Part shown: positions 28,462-38,884 of the stretch, in pieces
Layout: the number at the start of each line of letters is the position of its first letter
Numbering within the stretch: position 1 is the stretch's first letter
From: an uncultured Bizionia sp.
GTDB taxonomy: Bacteria > Bacteroidota > Bacteroidia > Flavobacteriales > Flavobacteriaceae
Assembly (NCBI GenBank): GCA_947496215.1
Contig: CANMCF010000008.1
Location: 111,759 to 175,758, forward strand
Direction of reading: 5' to 3'
DNA length: 64,000 nt
Position numbers and translations under genes: made by a program
Notes under the pieces: model-generated
What the model saw: the letters and a program-made list of their open reading frames with translations, nothing else
Told to the model about the DNA's origin: nothing
Database searches by the model: none

Positions 28462-29598
28462 TTAATGTTTGGACCAAACAACTCTATTAATATAATCCGT
28501 ATAAGAAATTATTATTCTAACCATTTTTTCCGAAACATTCGGTATCGAATAATCATACACTTCCCTGAAGTTTCTTTCCGGATTGAGTTTTTGGCTTTTC
28601 AAAGCTATCAAACCTTGCAAGATACGTTCTGGATTCAATCCCACCATCATCACAGAAGCTTCTTCCATTGCTTCTGGTCTTTCATGCGCATCTCTTATGT
28701 TCAATGCCTTAAAATTTAGAATTGACGATTCTTCCGATATCGTACCAGAATCCGATAAAACAGCATATGAATGCATTTGTAGTGCGTTATAATCTGAAAA
28801 ACCCAATGGTTTTAAAAATTGAATGTTTTCATGAGTCTTCAATGCTTTGTCATTTAGCATGTTCCTTGTCCTTGGATGCGTAGAAACAATTATTGGATAG
28901 TCGTATAGTTCTGCAATCTTGTTCAAGGATGTTATCAATCCTTCAAAATTTTTGGGGTTGCTAATGTTTTCTTCTCTATGAGATGATACGACAAAAAATT
29001 TGTTTGGCTCTAGATTTAAAGTTTCCAACACATTTGAAGCTTCTATTTTAGCCTTGAACTTATTTAAGACCTCGTACATCGGGCTGCCTGTCTTAATTAT
29101 TCTATCTGGAGACAATCCTTCTCTAAGCAAATACTCTCTAGCTATGCTACTGTATGTTAGATTCACATCCGAAATGTGATCTACAATCTTCCTATTGGTT
29201 TCTTCTGGTACTCTTTGGTCGAAACACCTGTTTCCTGCTTCCATATGGAAGATAGGTATTTTACGTTTTTTGGCAGGAATTGCACATAGGCAAGAGTTAG
29301 TATCCCCTAAAACCAAAAATGCATCTGGGTTTTCCTTTTCAAGGATTGGATCAACTTTAATTAAGATGTTACCAACCGTCTCTGTTGCGTTTTTACCTGC
29401 AGCTCCAAGAAAGTAATCTGGTTTTCTAATTCCCAAATCGTCAAAAAAGATCTCATTCAACTCATAATCATAATTTTGACCTGTATGAACCAATATGTGA
29501 TCAATTGCTTCTTCTTTATCTAAAGCTTGCATGACACAAGCAAGTCTTATAATCTCGGGACGTGTCCCTACGACTGTTAATACTTTTAATCTTTTCAT
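28462..29598 (-). CDS. UDP-N-acetylglucosamine 2-epimerase family, FnlC/CapG-like
   Basis: 378 residues from the ATG at 29598. That start is preferred because a promoter -7 box covers 29617-29624 and overlaps the upstream ATG. The non-hydrolysing epimerase fold has VVGTRPEIIRL at the start, ILVHTGQNYDYELN, HMEAGNRCFDQRVPEETNR and LSDSGTISEESS. In FnlC/CapG this enzyme inverts C2 in the last step to UDP-L-FucNAc. It is distinct from the WecB paralogue at 40671-41795, and the genomic pairing with the CapE- and CapF-like genes supports the FnlC role. Confidence 0.87.
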   Translation of the reverse strand: MKRLKVLTVVGTRPEIIRLACVMQALDKEEAIDHILVHTGQNYDYELNEIFFDDLGIRKPDYFLGAAGKNATETVGNILIKVDPILEKENPDAFLVLGDTNSCLCAIPAKKRKIPIFHMEAGNRCFDQRVPEETNRKIVDHISDVNLTYSSIAREYLLREGLSPDRIIKTGSPMYEVLNKFKAKIEASNVLETLNLEPNKFFVVSSHREENISNPKNFEGLITSLNKIAELYDYPIIVSTHPRTRNMLNDKALKTHENIQFLKPLGFSDYNALQMHSYAVLSDSGTISEESSILNFKALNIRDAHERPEAMEEASVMMVGLNPERILQGLIALKSQKLNPERNFREVYDYSIPNVSEKMVRIIISYTDYINRVVWSKH

Positions 29599-29616
29599 TC
29601 TAAAAATTTGCTGCTG

Positions 29617-29647
29617 CAAAAATAGCCTTTTTATTATGCTTAGAAAA
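29617..29647 (-). promoter_or_regulatory. Internal promoter before the fnlC-like gene
   Basis: On the minus strand TATTTTTG (29624-29617) is an exact -7 box, with TTTT (29647-29644) 19 bases upstream as an imperfect -33 element. It lies in the 100-base gap after the capF-like gene and could drive the fnlC-to-GT2 portion separately. Confidence 0.5.
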
Positions 29648-29698
29648 AATTAAATAAAAACCACAACAATTATATCAAATAGTTTTAATTGTCAATTT

Positions 29699-30820
29699 CT
29701 ATACTTCTATAAAATATGTGTCGGGATCATCAGGATTGTACGGCTCATTAATCCAAAACAAAGTAATAAGTTCTGTATCACCAATGTTGGTAATGTTATG
29801 AGTGTACCAAATTGGCATGTCTACATATGCTGGAGTATTTCCATCCAATTCGTAATTTATGACTTCATCTGTATTTATTTTACGCAATTGAATTCTAGCC
29901 TTTCCACTTATTACGGCAAAACGTTCTACTTTTCTTGTATGGTAATGATTCCCTCTAGTTATACCAGGTACCGTAGTCGAGTAGGAAGATTGCCCAGAGG
30001 TATTGGCTCTCATAATTTCCACAAATGCCCCCCTATTATCTGTGTGTTTCGTATATTTTCTAGGAAAATAGTCCTTAGGAATGAAACTCGTGAACGTATT
30101 GAACAGAGCCAACTCAAATGAGTTCCTTAAATCTACAACCACGCCATTGTCATAATACGACGTTTTATAACCATTTAACAAGCCCAATATTTCTGAAACT
30201 CTCCTTGCATAGGTATATTCCACAATCTTATTAGAAACGCTCTCTGACGCCTCCAAAACAACTTCATTGTAAAAAACCTCGCTAAGTTCATTAATATAAA
30301 TGAGATTGACTTCACTGTCGCTATGTATTGTTGGTGTATCGCCTTTTATTATTTGGTGACAAAAAGTCGCTATGAACGAATTGTAAAACGGTTTTCCAAA
30401 AGGACCAAACACATTGGGTATTACCAAAGATGAGACACTTCCACCAGACTCTTTCGCCCAGTTTTCAAGGGCCTTTCTCCCATCTCTCTTGGATTGCCCG
30501 TAAAGATTATCTTTATCTTCCTGGGTAGATGAAGAAAATATGACCTTAGGAGTAGAACTTGTAGCTTCACAGGCAGCAATGAGTTGATTTACCAATCCTA
30601 CATTCGTGTTGTATATTACCTGTTGATCTTCGTGTCGATTCATGGCCGCTATATGAACGATGACATCGCAATTTCCAACAAAAACTTCCAATTCATCTTG
30701 ATCCTGAAAATAGGATCGCTTAAAATCAATTAATTTTATTTCTTCCTTTTTGGTACCTAAAAAATTATAAAGATGACTTCCCATGAAACCAGCTTGCCCT
30801 GTTATACCAACTTTTTTCAT
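29699..30820 (-). CDS. CapF/FnlB-like bifunctional reductase with cupin domain
   Basis: 373 residues from the ATG at 30820, chosen over 30838 because it opens directly with the Rossmann motif KKVGITGQAGFMGSHL. The N-terminal SDR domain (about 1-250) is followed by a C-terminal cupin (RGNHYHTRKVERFAVISG near 305). In CapF the cupin epimerises C3 and the SDR domain reduces C4 on the route to UDP-L-FucNAc. It sits between the CapE-like and CapG-like genes, the complete pathway order. Confidence 0.88.
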   Translation of the reverse strand: MKKVGITGQAGFMGSHLYNFLGTKKEEIKLIDFKRSYFQDQDELEVFVGNCDVIVHIAAMNRHEDQQVIYNTNVGLVNQLIAACEATSSTPKVIFSSSTQEDKDNLYGQSKRDGRKALENWAKESGGSVSSLVIPNVFGPFGKPFYNSFIATFCHQIIKGDTPTIHSDSEVNLIYINELSEVFYNEVVLEASESVSNKIVEYTYARRVSEILGLLNGYKTSYYDNGVVVDLRNSFELALFNTFTSFIPKDYFPRKYTKHTDNRGAFVEIMRANTSGQSSYSTTVPGITRGNHYHTRKVERFAVISGKARIQLRKINTDEVINYELDGNTPAYVDMPIWYTHNITNIGDTELITLFWINEPYNPDDPDTYFIEV

Positions 30821-30825
30821 TCTTT

Positions 30826-31254
30826 TTATTTTATCCATTTTTCACTGTCAAACCTCACCTCGTCATTTTCTATTTCATTAAGCTTGTAATCTGATAGTAT
30901 CATTAATTTAGAGTCTTCCGTAATTGCCTTGAAACCATTCACATACCCTGGAGGTATGAACAACACTTGTGGCTCGTTTTCCTCTAAAGTGTATTCAATA
31001 ATCTCCAAGTCCTCTGAGGGATTCAACCAATCATCTATTTTAATCAATTTAATGCTAAAGTTTCCTTTCACACAAAAAAACCACCTACTCTCAATTTTAT
31101 GCCCTTGCCAAGCTCTAAAAAAACCAACAGAACTATTTTGGGTAAAATACATTCTCTTAATTTTAGACAAATCAAAGTCGTTTACAAAGTCTATTTGGCC
31201 TCTTTCGTCTTTATAAAAACCTCCTTTTATTAATTCTGGTAACAACCCTTTCAA
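30826..31254 (-). CDS. RmlC-like cupin, putative sugar epimerase
   Basis: 142 residues, starting at TTG one base after the stop codon of the CapE-like gene. It is a single cupin barrel: FYKDERGQIDFVND, then FFRAWQGHKIESRWFFCVKG and FIPPGYVNGFKAI. It resembles dTDP-4-keto-6-deoxysugar 3,5-epimerases but is shorter and lacks the usual LHxQ signature. In Bacteroidota and elsewhere such cupins sit inside the fnl cluster between dehydratase and reductase. An accessory isomerase role in the L-FucNAc or a related pathway is inferred only from position. Confidence 0.72.
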   Translation of the reverse strand: MKGLLPELIKGGFYKDERGQIDFVNDFDLSKIKRMYFTQNSSVGFFRAWQGHKIESRWFFCVKGNFSIKLIKIDDWLNPSEDLEIIEYTLEENEPQVLFIPPGYVNGFKAITEDSKLMILSDYKLNEIENDEVRFDSEKWIK

Positions 31255-31255
31255 A

Positions 31256-32263
31256 TTATGCTTTTAAGTCTTGATTAATAAATTCCAATTTAAGCAACAA
31301 CTTCTTCATGCCTTCCTTGTCTAATCGCTCTGTATTATGGGAGTGGTAATCTTCAACGGTATTCATATCGACTTCCCCTTCCGAGAAAAAATTAGAATAA
31401 TTCAAATCTCTGTTATCTGATGGTATTCTATAATAGTCGCCCAAATCTTCGGCTTTTACCTTTTCTTCTCTAGTCAATAGGGACTCATACAATTTCTCAC
31501 CATGTCGCGTACCGATAACCTTAATGGGCCTGTTTACCGAATACAATTCTTGCAAAGCTTCTGCCAAGACCTCAATGGTTGCTGCAGGTGCTTTTTGGAC
31601 AAACATATCTCCTGGGTTGGCATGCTTAAAGGCAAATAGGACCAAATCCACTGCGTCTTCCAAAGTCATCATAAAACGTGTCATGTTCGGATCTGTCAAT
31701 GTCAAAGCTTCTCCTCTTTTTATCTGATCTACAAATAAGGGAATCACCGATCCCCTTGATGCCATGACATTTCCATAACGTGTTCCTGAAATTATGGTTT
31801 CTCCTGCATTCCTGGAGTTGGCAACCAACACCTTTTCCATCATGGCCTTTGAAATACCCATTGCATTAATTGGATAAACGGCCTTGTCGGTGCTTAAAAC
31901 AACTACATTCTTAACTTTATGGTTAATGGCAGCCTCCAAAACATTCTCTGTACCCAAAACATTTGTTTTCACCGCTTCGACAGGAAAAAACTCACAGGAT
32001 GGCACTTGTTTCAATGCTGCTGCATGAAAGATGTAATCGACTCCTCTAACAGCTGTTTCAACCGAACGATAATCTCTGACATCTCCTATGTAAAATTTCA
32101 CTTTTGGGCTTGCCAACTTGCGTCTCAAATCGTCTTGTTTCTTTTCATCTCTCGAGAAAATTCGTATTTCCTTAAAATGATCTGTATTCAAAAAACGTGT
32201 AAGTACCGCATTTCCAAACGATCCTGTTCCTCCTGTAATTAGTAATGTTTTATCTTTAAGCAT
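31256..32263 (-). CDS. UDP-GlcNAc 4,6-dehydratase / 5-epimerase, FnlA/CapE-like
   Basis: 335 residues, soluble. SDR motifs are ITGGTGSFGNAVL near residue 8 and STDKAVYPINAMGISKAMMEK near 125 (Met in place of Tyr), with RYGNVMASRGSVIPLF downstream. This is the first step to UDP-L-FucNAc. The PseB group is closely similar, but the adjacent CapF- and CapG-like genes decide for the FucNAc route. Confidence 0.9.
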   Translation of the reverse strand: MLKDKTLLITGGTGSFGNAVLTRFLNTDHFKEIRIFSRDEKKQDDLRRKLASPKVKFYIGDVRDYRSVETAVRGVDYIFHAAALKQVPSCEFFPVEAVKTNVLGTENVLEAAINHKVKNVVVLSTDKAVYPINAMGISKAMMEKVLVANSRNAGETIISGTRYGNVMASRGSVIPLFVDQIKRGEALTLTDPNMTRFMMTLEDAVDLVLFAFKHANPGDMFVQKAPAATIEVLAEALQELYSVNRPIKVIGTRHGEKLYESLLTREEKVKAEDLGDYYRIPSDNRDLNYSNFFSEGEVDMNTVEDYHSHNTERLDKEGMKKLLLKLEFINQDLKA

Positions 32264-32264
32264 C

Positions 32265-33326
32265 TTATCCTAGAATGTTTTGCATTTGATCCTCCCAAAA
32301 ATACGGTGGGTTTTTTTCTAATGCTATTTTTTTATTTTTTAATAATGTATCGTCTTTGTATATGTTCATTATCAAATCGTACAAAGCATTGTAATCGTCA
32401 TATTTTATGTTGAAATAACCTCCTTTCGGAAAATATTTAGGTATGGTTTCTATTCCATCATTTAACACCGGAACTGTTTTAGTAATTATGGCATCTCCCC
32501 ATTTGTTGGGGCTTGCCTTTCTGTTTATTTCCAAACTCGGGTCGTAAAATGTAAAAATCAAATCTGATTCATGATATGTTGACAACGACGTAATGGCATC
32601 TACCACTCCTAAATATTCTACGTATTTGCTTTCAAGTATACCATCTAAACCTTCTTTTTTACCCGCAATAATTATCTTTAAGTTCAAACCTTCTTCCAAA
32701 CGGTTTATAAAATTTGAAATCATTTTAAGCCCTCTGGTAGGAACCAGCCAACCATTAATGTATATGACTAATTTTTCTTTTTTGGTATTTTGCCTCTTCA
32801 ACGATTCTTTCAAATCATTCTTACTAGGAAAATTTTTCAATATTTTAAACTTATCCTTAGGGAGATTATACCCTCCTATTCTGGAGGCATCAGGAACGAC
32901 TGTAAACATTGACCTCTCAATAACTCTTTTTTCAATATTCAACACCCTGTTCCTTAATGAAGGGGAAAAGTTTTTAGATTGATAAAAATTATCCGGGTTA
33001 TCAAATATGTATTCTGTTTTAATAAAGAAACTTCTCAAATAAACCATAAGAGCACTTTCAAATCCAGAAACAAAAATAACACCGATTCTTCTTGTGAAAA
33101 GTAATCTTATAAACAATTTAATTGTCCATATTACATATTCCACCATCTTATTGTCATAGGTCTTAGAAATACTCTTTGTTATAAAATTAACCTGTACATC
33201 CCCCTTCTTTTTCCATAATTGCAACGAATAATCATTATTTGTTAAATAATTTATTGTTTTTGATAACCTTACGCGATCGTCTAAATTGGACTCTCGAATA
33301 ATTAAACATATTTTTTTAATTTTCAT
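32265..33326 (-). CDS. Glycosyltransferase (GT-B, GT4-like)
   Basis: 353 residues. The N-terminal half is divergent, while the C-terminal half shows the GT4-type pattern: LVIYINGWLVPTRGLKMISNFINRLEEG near 190, YVEYLGVVDAITSLSTYHESDLIFTFYDPS, then KASPNKWGDAI with the loop that replaces the usual E-x7-E. It lies between the polymerase and the FucNAc genes and overlaps the wzy-like gene by four bases. The sugar specificity is unknown. Confidence 0.78.
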   Translation of the reverse strand: MKIKKICLIIRESNLDDRVRLSKTINYLTNNDYSLQLWKKKGDVQVNFITKSISKTYDNKMVEYVIWTIKLFIRLLFTRRIGVIFVSGFESALMVYLRSFFIKTEYIFDNPDNFYQSKNFSPSLRNRVLNIEKRVIERSMFTVVPDASRIGGYNLPKDKFKILKNFPSKNDLKESLKRQNTKKEKLVIYINGWLVPTRGLKMISNFINRLEEGLNLKIIIAGKKEGLDGILESKYVEYLGVVDAITSLSTYHESDLIFTFYDPSLEINRKASPNKWGDAIITKTVPVLNDGIETIPKYFPKGGYFNIKYDDYNALYDLIMNIYKDDTLLKNKKIALEKNPPYFWEDQMQNILG

Positions 33327-34681
33327 CGTTTTAAAACATACTTAAATCTTCCAAAGAATTTAATGACAAGAAATGGCGCACATGAAAACAATGTCCTAGA
33401 GAACATTCCTAAGAACTCACCATATTGAAACACAAATGCTAACGAAATTAATAGATAGATATATATTGAAAGTTGAAGTATGTTACCATCCAACCCTGCC
33501 AACATCTTATTTAACAGAGCAAGGAAAAATGCTAGGAAAAACGGTATTAACACAATTCCAAACACATTAAAATTCATATAAGCTTCTGTTGGCAGTCCAG
33601 TAGTATACGATGTTATGTTTCTTGCATTTTTAGATTCCAAGTTATAGCTCCCTGGCTTTATCCAATTTCTCAATTCCGGCCCACCTCCCAATGGCTTGTT
33701 CTTCCATATTTTTCTAGGTACGACATTTGTAAACCCTGCCAGAAACGTTTTCCCGTACAGAGAATTCCAACCATCCAAATTGTCATTCATCCATACCATA
33801 TTTTCATACTTACCGAAGTTAGCTACAATATTATATGATATTTTCTCTACAAAAACCTTGGCAAACTCAGCATAAAGATTTTTACCCTTATGTTTTATTC
33901 TCACTCTAAAAAAACCAAAAAAGGAAAGAGCCAAAACTAAAGTGAACAAAATTGCTCCTGTCCTAACTACAAACTTTCTGTTTATCTTTTTCTTCAAATA
34001 GATATAGACAAACAGTATTTGAATAACCAATAATAGAACAGAAAGCCTACTACCAATTAAAAGGTATATTGTTGCAAACAATAAGATAGAAGAATATATC
34101 ACAACCTTTTTCAATAGGCTTACAAATGATTTGCTTTTAGAAATGAACATGTTAATAAACAAAGCCAATGCTAATATGTTACTAGAATATATGATTAAGG
34201 TAATGAAGCCAAGTCCTTTGTTTATAACTATTCTATTCTGAAAATAATTCCCAACACCAAATCTAAATATATGATTTATATAGGCTATTGAAACAGCTAC
34301 AGTAAAGAAAAAGTACAGATAAAGTAGAAATTTTTCAGGGAAATTTAATTTCTTCTGGGTTATTCCTATTAATATTTTAGGGGTTTTAAACGAGTTTTTT
34401 ACAACTAAGAAAAAAACATAGGTAAAAAAGTAAAATACCGTAAGTAGAAATTTACTATACACAATACTGAATGTAGAATAGCCTTCTTCATAATAGTAAT
34501 TGTTATTGGCCACCATAAGTATTGGCACCAAGTTATAGAGCACCAACCAACAAATGGAGAAAAAGGAAAATGGCTCTAATAAAATCAACCTTTTCTTTTC
34601 TCCTGATTTTGCTTTTTTTCGGATATAGAAAAATATGAAAGAAATTTCCAGAAATGTTAATATGTAAAATATTATAATCAT
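33323..34681 (-). CDS. O-antigen/capsule repeat-unit polymerase (Wzy-like)
   Basis: 452 residues with about eleven or twelve membrane segments and a large periplasmic loop near residues 290-380 (NFGKYENMVWMNDNLDGW, FTNVVPRKIWKNKPLGG). This is the layout of the oligosaccharide repeat-unit polymerase group (OrpX/Wzy). Wzy proteins share little sequence, so the call rests on topology and position beside the flippase. It is the most Wzy-like of the three large membrane proteins in this region. Confidence 0.75.
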   Translation of the reverse strand: MIIIFYILTFLEISFIFFYIRKKAKSGEKKRLILLEPFSFFSICWLVLYNLVPILMVANNNYYYEEGYSTFSIVYSKFLLTVFYFFTYVFFLVVKNSFKTPKILIGITQKKLNFPEKFLLYLYFFFTVAVSIAYINHIFRFGVGNYFQNRIVINKGLGFITLIIYSSNILALALFINMFISKSKSFVSLLKKVVIYSSILLFATIYLLIGSRLSVLLLVIQILFVYIYLKKKINRKFVVRTGAILFTLVLALSFFGFFRVRIKHKGKNLYAEFAKVFVEKISYNIVANFGKYENMVWMNDNLDGWNSLYGKTFLAGFTNVVPRKIWKNKPLGGGPELRNWIKPGSYNLESKNARNITSYTTGLPTEAYMNFNVFGIVLIPFFLAFFLALLNKMLAGLDGNILQLSIYIYLLISLAFVFQYGEFLGMFSRTLFSCAPFLVIKFFGRFKYVLKR

Positions 34682-34700
34682 AATTACTCTCGTTTACATT

Positions 34701-35879
34701 CTATTTTTCAGCCGTTAATTTCCCCAAACCCAAATACCCAATCAACACCCTAAGCAACCAAGTTAGCAACAAAGATATTGATATTGTATACAAGGCATTC
34801 CACTTCATGAAATAAAATATACCAAACGCAGAAGCTATGTATATAACATTTATCAAATTATAAGATATGGAAACTCTATTAAGTAAAAAGTTATTGGCAA
34901 ATGCACCAAAAAAAGAACTAGGAATCACCAATAGAAATCTAGAAAACAAAATAATGGTCAATATTATGGACAACCATAGCTGAGGATCTTCCTTTTTGAC
35001 TGTAACAAACAACCATGTAGCCAAATAAAAATAGGCTGTTATCGATACAATCCCAGCTATAACAAAGTATAAAGAGTACTTCTTCAATATAGAAAAACTC
35101 TTCTGTCTGTTATCTCTTAGGAATGGAGTCAATATAAATCCGGCAAAACCTAAAACAGCTGCAAATGGAGATATAAAGAAAGTTACATGCGAAAACAAAA
35201 CTTCCGATTCCGATTCCGACCCTATGAAGTTAATTAGTATTTGATCTATGAATAAAATAATGTTTAAAGAACATGCAGATAAAAAGAAATAAAAACCTGT
35301 ACTAATCGCGCTTTTGTATATGGAGAAGTCCGTATGCTTTATTCTTAGCTTCAAAAACGGTTTGACTACAAATACCAATGAGCTCAAAAAAGCTATCAAC
35401 AATGGCACTTCAATTACTTTATATGTGACGGCAACTATCAATAGATAAAATAATATTCTCCAAAAATTCAATATTAACATCGACAATGAATAATTCAACT
35501 TAGACCTCTCATAAGAATAAAGAATTAAAAGCAATGAATACAATAAGAGTATGAAAAAAAGGTATTTAAAGTTAAGTTCAAAATCCAAGACCCATAAAAT
35601 GCCACACACACAAACAGTCATTATGAATATCTGGAACAAAAGAGGAATTATGGTTTCCTTGAATGATAAATTCAATCTTACAATGGCTTGATCTACACCG
35701 AGAGTTATTACTGACCCAGAAATGAAGATTACCGACTTTAACAATGCCCAATTGGAAACAAAGCTCGTATCGTATTTGGATATAATCCAAACATCAGACA
35801 GCCAAAACGTCAACAAACTCAAAAAGTTAACGACAAAAGGAACCGATATTTTCTTCAATATAACTTGCTTACTGCTCAA
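34701..35879 (-). CDS. Polysaccharide flippase (Wzx-like)
   Basis: 392 residues with about eleven or twelve membrane segments evenly spaced along the protein, as in MATE/MOP-fold flippases, although shorter and more diverged than a typical Wzx. It opens with [21 protein letters not shown] and contains [19 protein letters not shown]. It would move the lipid-linked repeat unit across the inner membrane. Its start overlaps the acyltransferase gene by 11 bases. It is the only flippase candidate in the window. Confidence 0.72.
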   Translation of the reverse strand: MSSKQVILKKISVPFVVNFLSLLTFWLSDVWIISKYDTSFVSNWALLKSVIFISGSVITLGVDQAIVRLNLSFKETIIPLLFQIFIMTVCVCGILWVLDFELNFKYLFFILLLYSLLLILYSYERSKLNYSLSMLILNFWRILFYLLIVAVTYKVIEVPLLIAFLSSLVFVVKPFLKLRIKHTDFSIYKSAISTGFYFFLSACSLNIILFIDQILINFIGSESESEVLFSHVTFFISPFAAVLGFAGFILTPFLRDNRQKSFSILKKYSLYFVIAGIVSITAYFYLATWLFVTVKKEDPQLWLSIILTIILFSRFLLVIPSSFFGAFANNFLLNRVSISYNLINVIYIASAFGIFYFMKWNALYTISISLLLTWLLRVLIGYLGLGKLTAEK

Positions 35880-36381
35880 TATTCCTTTTTTTAATTACTT
35901 TGGCTGGGTTACCCCCTACAACTTCATAAGGTTTGACTTCCTTGGTTACGACTGCTCCTGCAGCTATAACTGCCCCATATCCTATTTTCTTCACCGTTGG
36001 CAGTATTATCGCATTGGCTCCTATCCATACATAGTCTTGTATGATCAAGTCATTAGACAGTATTTCGCTATATTGGATATCAATTTTATCGTCTACGGAA
36101 TGATTGTGTGTAAACACCTTGGCTCCCTCAGAAATGGTGACAAAATCCCCTATGGTTACTTTGGCCGTATAGTCTATTAAGACTTCTTTGTCCAAAACCA
36201 CATTTTTCCCAAATGAGATACTCGAACTTTCATTTTTATGAGATGGTTTAATCATTACACCATGAGCGACTATAAGGTTCTCAGCATTAAAATGCTTACG
36301 ATAAACAAAACACCTGATCTTTTTCAGTATCGGGTATGAGAACAATGGGGTTCCTCTAGTTATTATGTATAAAAGTCTCAT
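35869..36381 (-). CDS. Hexapeptide-repeat acyltransferase (WbbJ/maltose acetyltransferase-like)
   Basis: 170 residues of left-handed beta helix: [42 protein letters not shown] with the catalytic-type His pair, then [31 protein letters not shown], ending [12 protein letters not shown]. It probably O- or N-acetylates a sugar of the repeat unit. It could supply the acetyltransferase missing next to the aminotransferase at 25102. It overlaps the ligase-like gene upstream by 26 bases. Confidence 0.88.
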   Translation of the reverse strand: MRLLYIITRGTPLFSYPILKKIRCFVYRKHFNAENLIVAHGVMIKPSHKNESSSISFGKNVVLDKEVLIDYTAKVTIGDFVTISEGAKVFTHNHSVDDKIDIQYSEILSNDLIIQDYVWIGANAIILPTVKKIGYGAVIAAGAVVTKEVKPYEVVGGNPAKVIKKRNIEQ

Positions 36382-37645
36382 TTCTATTTTTGTCTGTAAT
36401 GTATATTAAATTAAAAAAAACAAAGAAAACCAAAGCTTTATGCCTTATAAGCATTGAGTCTGCCAGAAAGAACAACAAACAGGCTACTAAAAACAAATAA
36501 TGCCCTTTCTTTTTGTTTTCCTTGAACAAATAATAAAACAGCAAAATTAAACATATAAATCCAAAAACACCTGTATCTGCAAAAACTTGAACAAATTGAT
36601 TATGGTAATGTAATCCTTTCAATTTCCAAATCACTTCTTTTTCTGTGTCTTCGTTTATTAGATTCTTCTCATAATAGTCATCAAGATATTTTTGTGAATC
36701 CCCAGTTCCTTGTCCAAAAATTATTTTTTCGATTGGCTGTTCTGCAAAGGCCCTTAATGCATAAACCCTTAGCTTCTTTACATTATCACTATTGTCCCCT
36801 GGATCATTGGAAACCTTGAAAACATCAACCAATTCGACTATTCTATCTGAAAATCTTGATTTGAACAGAAACACAGAAACACAAATTGCAAAAAACAAAA
36901 ATATAATCACCTTGAATTGCCTTTTTATCTTAAAGTCTATTTTAAAGAAATAATAAACCAACAACAATACGTAAGCCAACACTCCTATCTTACTGGACAA
37001 TTGAATTATAAACACCGTAAGGTAAAGCAACATTGACAATGTTATTCCTTTTTTAACTTTCTTGTCAATGGTAAACTCAATCAGAAAGATTGATGCTAAA
37101 ATTATATATAATGAAAAAAACGATGGCTGCAAATCTATACTTTTAGTTAACTCCCCATAAGTAAACCAATGATGTGTAAAATATTGAAAAAATGAAAAAT
37201 CATTTGTAGAAAAGCTGTTGACCCAACTCCAATATATAAGGTTGTTCACTTGACAGTAAATAGAGCCAATGATTGTAAAAGTAATAAACCCTATTTTCAC
37301 ATAATCATAATCAATTTCCCTATGTCTAATAGTATTGAAAACTAAAGGAAATATTAAAAAGGGCAAATAACGTTGTATGATTTTCAATGCATAGTCTTTG
37401 TTTTCCGATATGACTAAACCATAAAGCGTGAATGTGAAAAATACTATAAAAACAACAAGGCTTTTTAGATCAGGCAATCTATAAAGATGTTTCTCCTTGT
37501 TGAAAAGCCATATTACTGAAAGCAATATTATGCTAATGCTATTAACATTTTCTTTATAGAAGAACAAGGTCGCTGGCACAAGCAACAAAACTATCAAATA
37601 TAATTTATCAAATGCTTTTAATGATTTCCAATAATTCAAATTCAT
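36356..37645 (-). CDS. O-antigen ligase/polymerase family membrane protein (Wzy_C)
   Basis: 429 residues with about eleven membrane segments. A periplasmic loop near 280-350 contains [14 protein letters not shown] and [19 protein letters not shown], the H-N-x-F/Y-x-x-x-x-x-x-x-G pattern of WaaL/Wzy_C proteins. It may ligate polymer to lipid A core or act as a polymerase; sequence does not decide. The start overlaps the next upstream gene by four bases. Confidence 0.78.
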   Translation of the reverse strand: MNLNYWKSLKAFDKLYLIVLLLVPATLFFYKENVNSISIILLSVIWLFNKEKHLYRLPDLKSLVVFIVFFTFTLYGLVISENKDYALKIIQRYLPFLIFPLVFNTIRHREIDYDYVKIGFITFTIIGSIYCQVNNLIYWSWVNSFSTNDFSFFQYFTHHWFTYGELTKSIDLQPSFFSLYIILASIFLIEFTIDKKVKKGITLSMLLYLTVFIIQLSSKIGVLAYVLLLVYYFFKIDFKIKRQFKVIIFLFFAICVSVFLFKSRFSDRIVELVDVFKVSNDPGDNSDNVKKLRVYALRAFAEQPIEKIIFGQGTGDSQKYLDDYYEKNLINEDTEKEVIWKLKGLHYHNQFVQVFADTGVFGFICLILLFYYLFKENKKKGHYLFLVACLLFFLADSMLIRHKALVFFVFFNLIYITDKNRNETFIHNN

Positions 37646-38865
37646 AACTTATTATTCTCTACAAAAGAACTTACTGCTTCCCTTTTCAAAAAAATGAATA
37701 TCAAACAAAAAAATGTGGAATTTGCTATCGAAGACACCAAATTTCCTGACAAAACACCTATAAACAAAGTGCTCAAAAATAGTGCATTGTACAACATTCC
37801 CATTTGATCCTTTTTCACATACTTGATGGCAAAAAAGCTCTTGAAAACCAAATAATAGACTATTATTCCTGTTATTCCGAAAAAAAGAAAAACATCTATA
37901 ATTTCAAACTCCACTCTATAAAGTCTAAAATCGATGCCACCTGTTATATATTTATTAAAACTCCAATTCTCTCCTATGAAATTAAATGCCTTCTTTAAAA
38001 GCAAGTCTCTTTTAGATGTAACAAAAGTTAAAAAGCCATGATCTCCATATATGTCGTGTTTCAAATTTTGAAAGCTTTGGATCTTATAGATAATCCTATC
38101 TTTAAATAGCAAAAAAACGATAAGAAACGAACTCAACATTAAAATCAATTCTTTTTTCTTATTCAATCTAATTACCAAATCTATCATAAAGACAAAAGAC
38201 ACAAACAGGTAGATTGATTTAGTTCCTATCATAAGAGATGAAAGAGCAAAAACAATTAACTCAATGACTTGAAATCGTTTTACAGTTTTGTTCTTTAGAG
38301 ATTGATAGAACCTAAAATACAACAATGTAATTATAAAAACGTAAAAAAAGCTTCCTGCTCCTTGTATGGGCAACAACCCATTGTACCCAAACCTTAATGA
38401 GTTTGGATATGATTTAAATATATTTAATTGAAAAAGCACTCCAAAGATTACAAAGACAAGGTTTATTCTTGCTAAAATTATTATTGCTTCAATTATCTTA
38501 TCCAATACCTTTTTTTCCAAATTTAAAACGATGGGAATAAGCAATAAGAAAAACAAATGCTTAATTAAGTAATAACTTCTATTGGTAAAGTAATGTTGAT
38601 CGTAATCTTTAAAGGAAAACACAATGTCTAAACAAAAAACTGATAATAATACCAGAACATAAACAGCTATTTTCTTTTTTTGGCTTTGTTTAAAAAATGC
38701 AATTGATACGAGAATAAAAAGAAAAGCCTTATAATATGCACTGGGATATAATTCACAAGTAAAGTCGGTTTCGTAAATCAAGTATTTAGTGACAAAATTA
38801 AATGTCACCAAAAGTAAAATTAGGCACAACTCTTTGTTTTTAATTAAATATCTAAAAAGATTCAT
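37642..38865 (-). CDS. Polytopic membrane protein, polymerase-like
   Basis: 407 residues with ten or eleven membrane segments, rich in Phe, Ile and Lys. A periplasmic-type loop near 270-310 contains YGDHGFLTFVTSKRD and NWSFNKYITGGIDFRLYRVEF. It has no strong family motif that I recognise. Topology and location between the lipoprotein and the ligase-like gene suggest a second Wzy-type polymerase or another polysaccharide membrane component. Confidence 0.6.
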   Translation of the reverse strand: MNLFRYLIKNKELCLILLLVTFNFVTKYLIYETDFTCELYPSAYYKAFLFILVSIAFFKQSQKKKIAVYVLVLLSVFCLDIVFSFKDYDQHYFTNRSYYLIKHLFFLLLIPIVLNLEKKVLDKIIEAIIILARINLVFVIFGVLFQLNIFKSYPNSLRFGYNGLLPIQGAGSFFYVFIITLLYFRFYQSLKNKTVKRFQVIELIVFALSSLMIGTKSIYLFVSFVFMIDLVIRLNKKKELILMLSSFLIVFLLFKDRIIYKIQSFQNLKHDIYGDHGFLTFVTSKRDLLLKKAFNFIGENWSFNKYITGGIDFRLYRVEFEIIDVFLFFGITGIIVYYLVFKSFFAIKYVKKDQMGMLYNALFLSTLFIGVLSGNLVSSIANSTFFCLIFIFLKREAVSSFVENNKL

Positions 38866-38884
38866 TGTGCTTTTTTAATATAAT

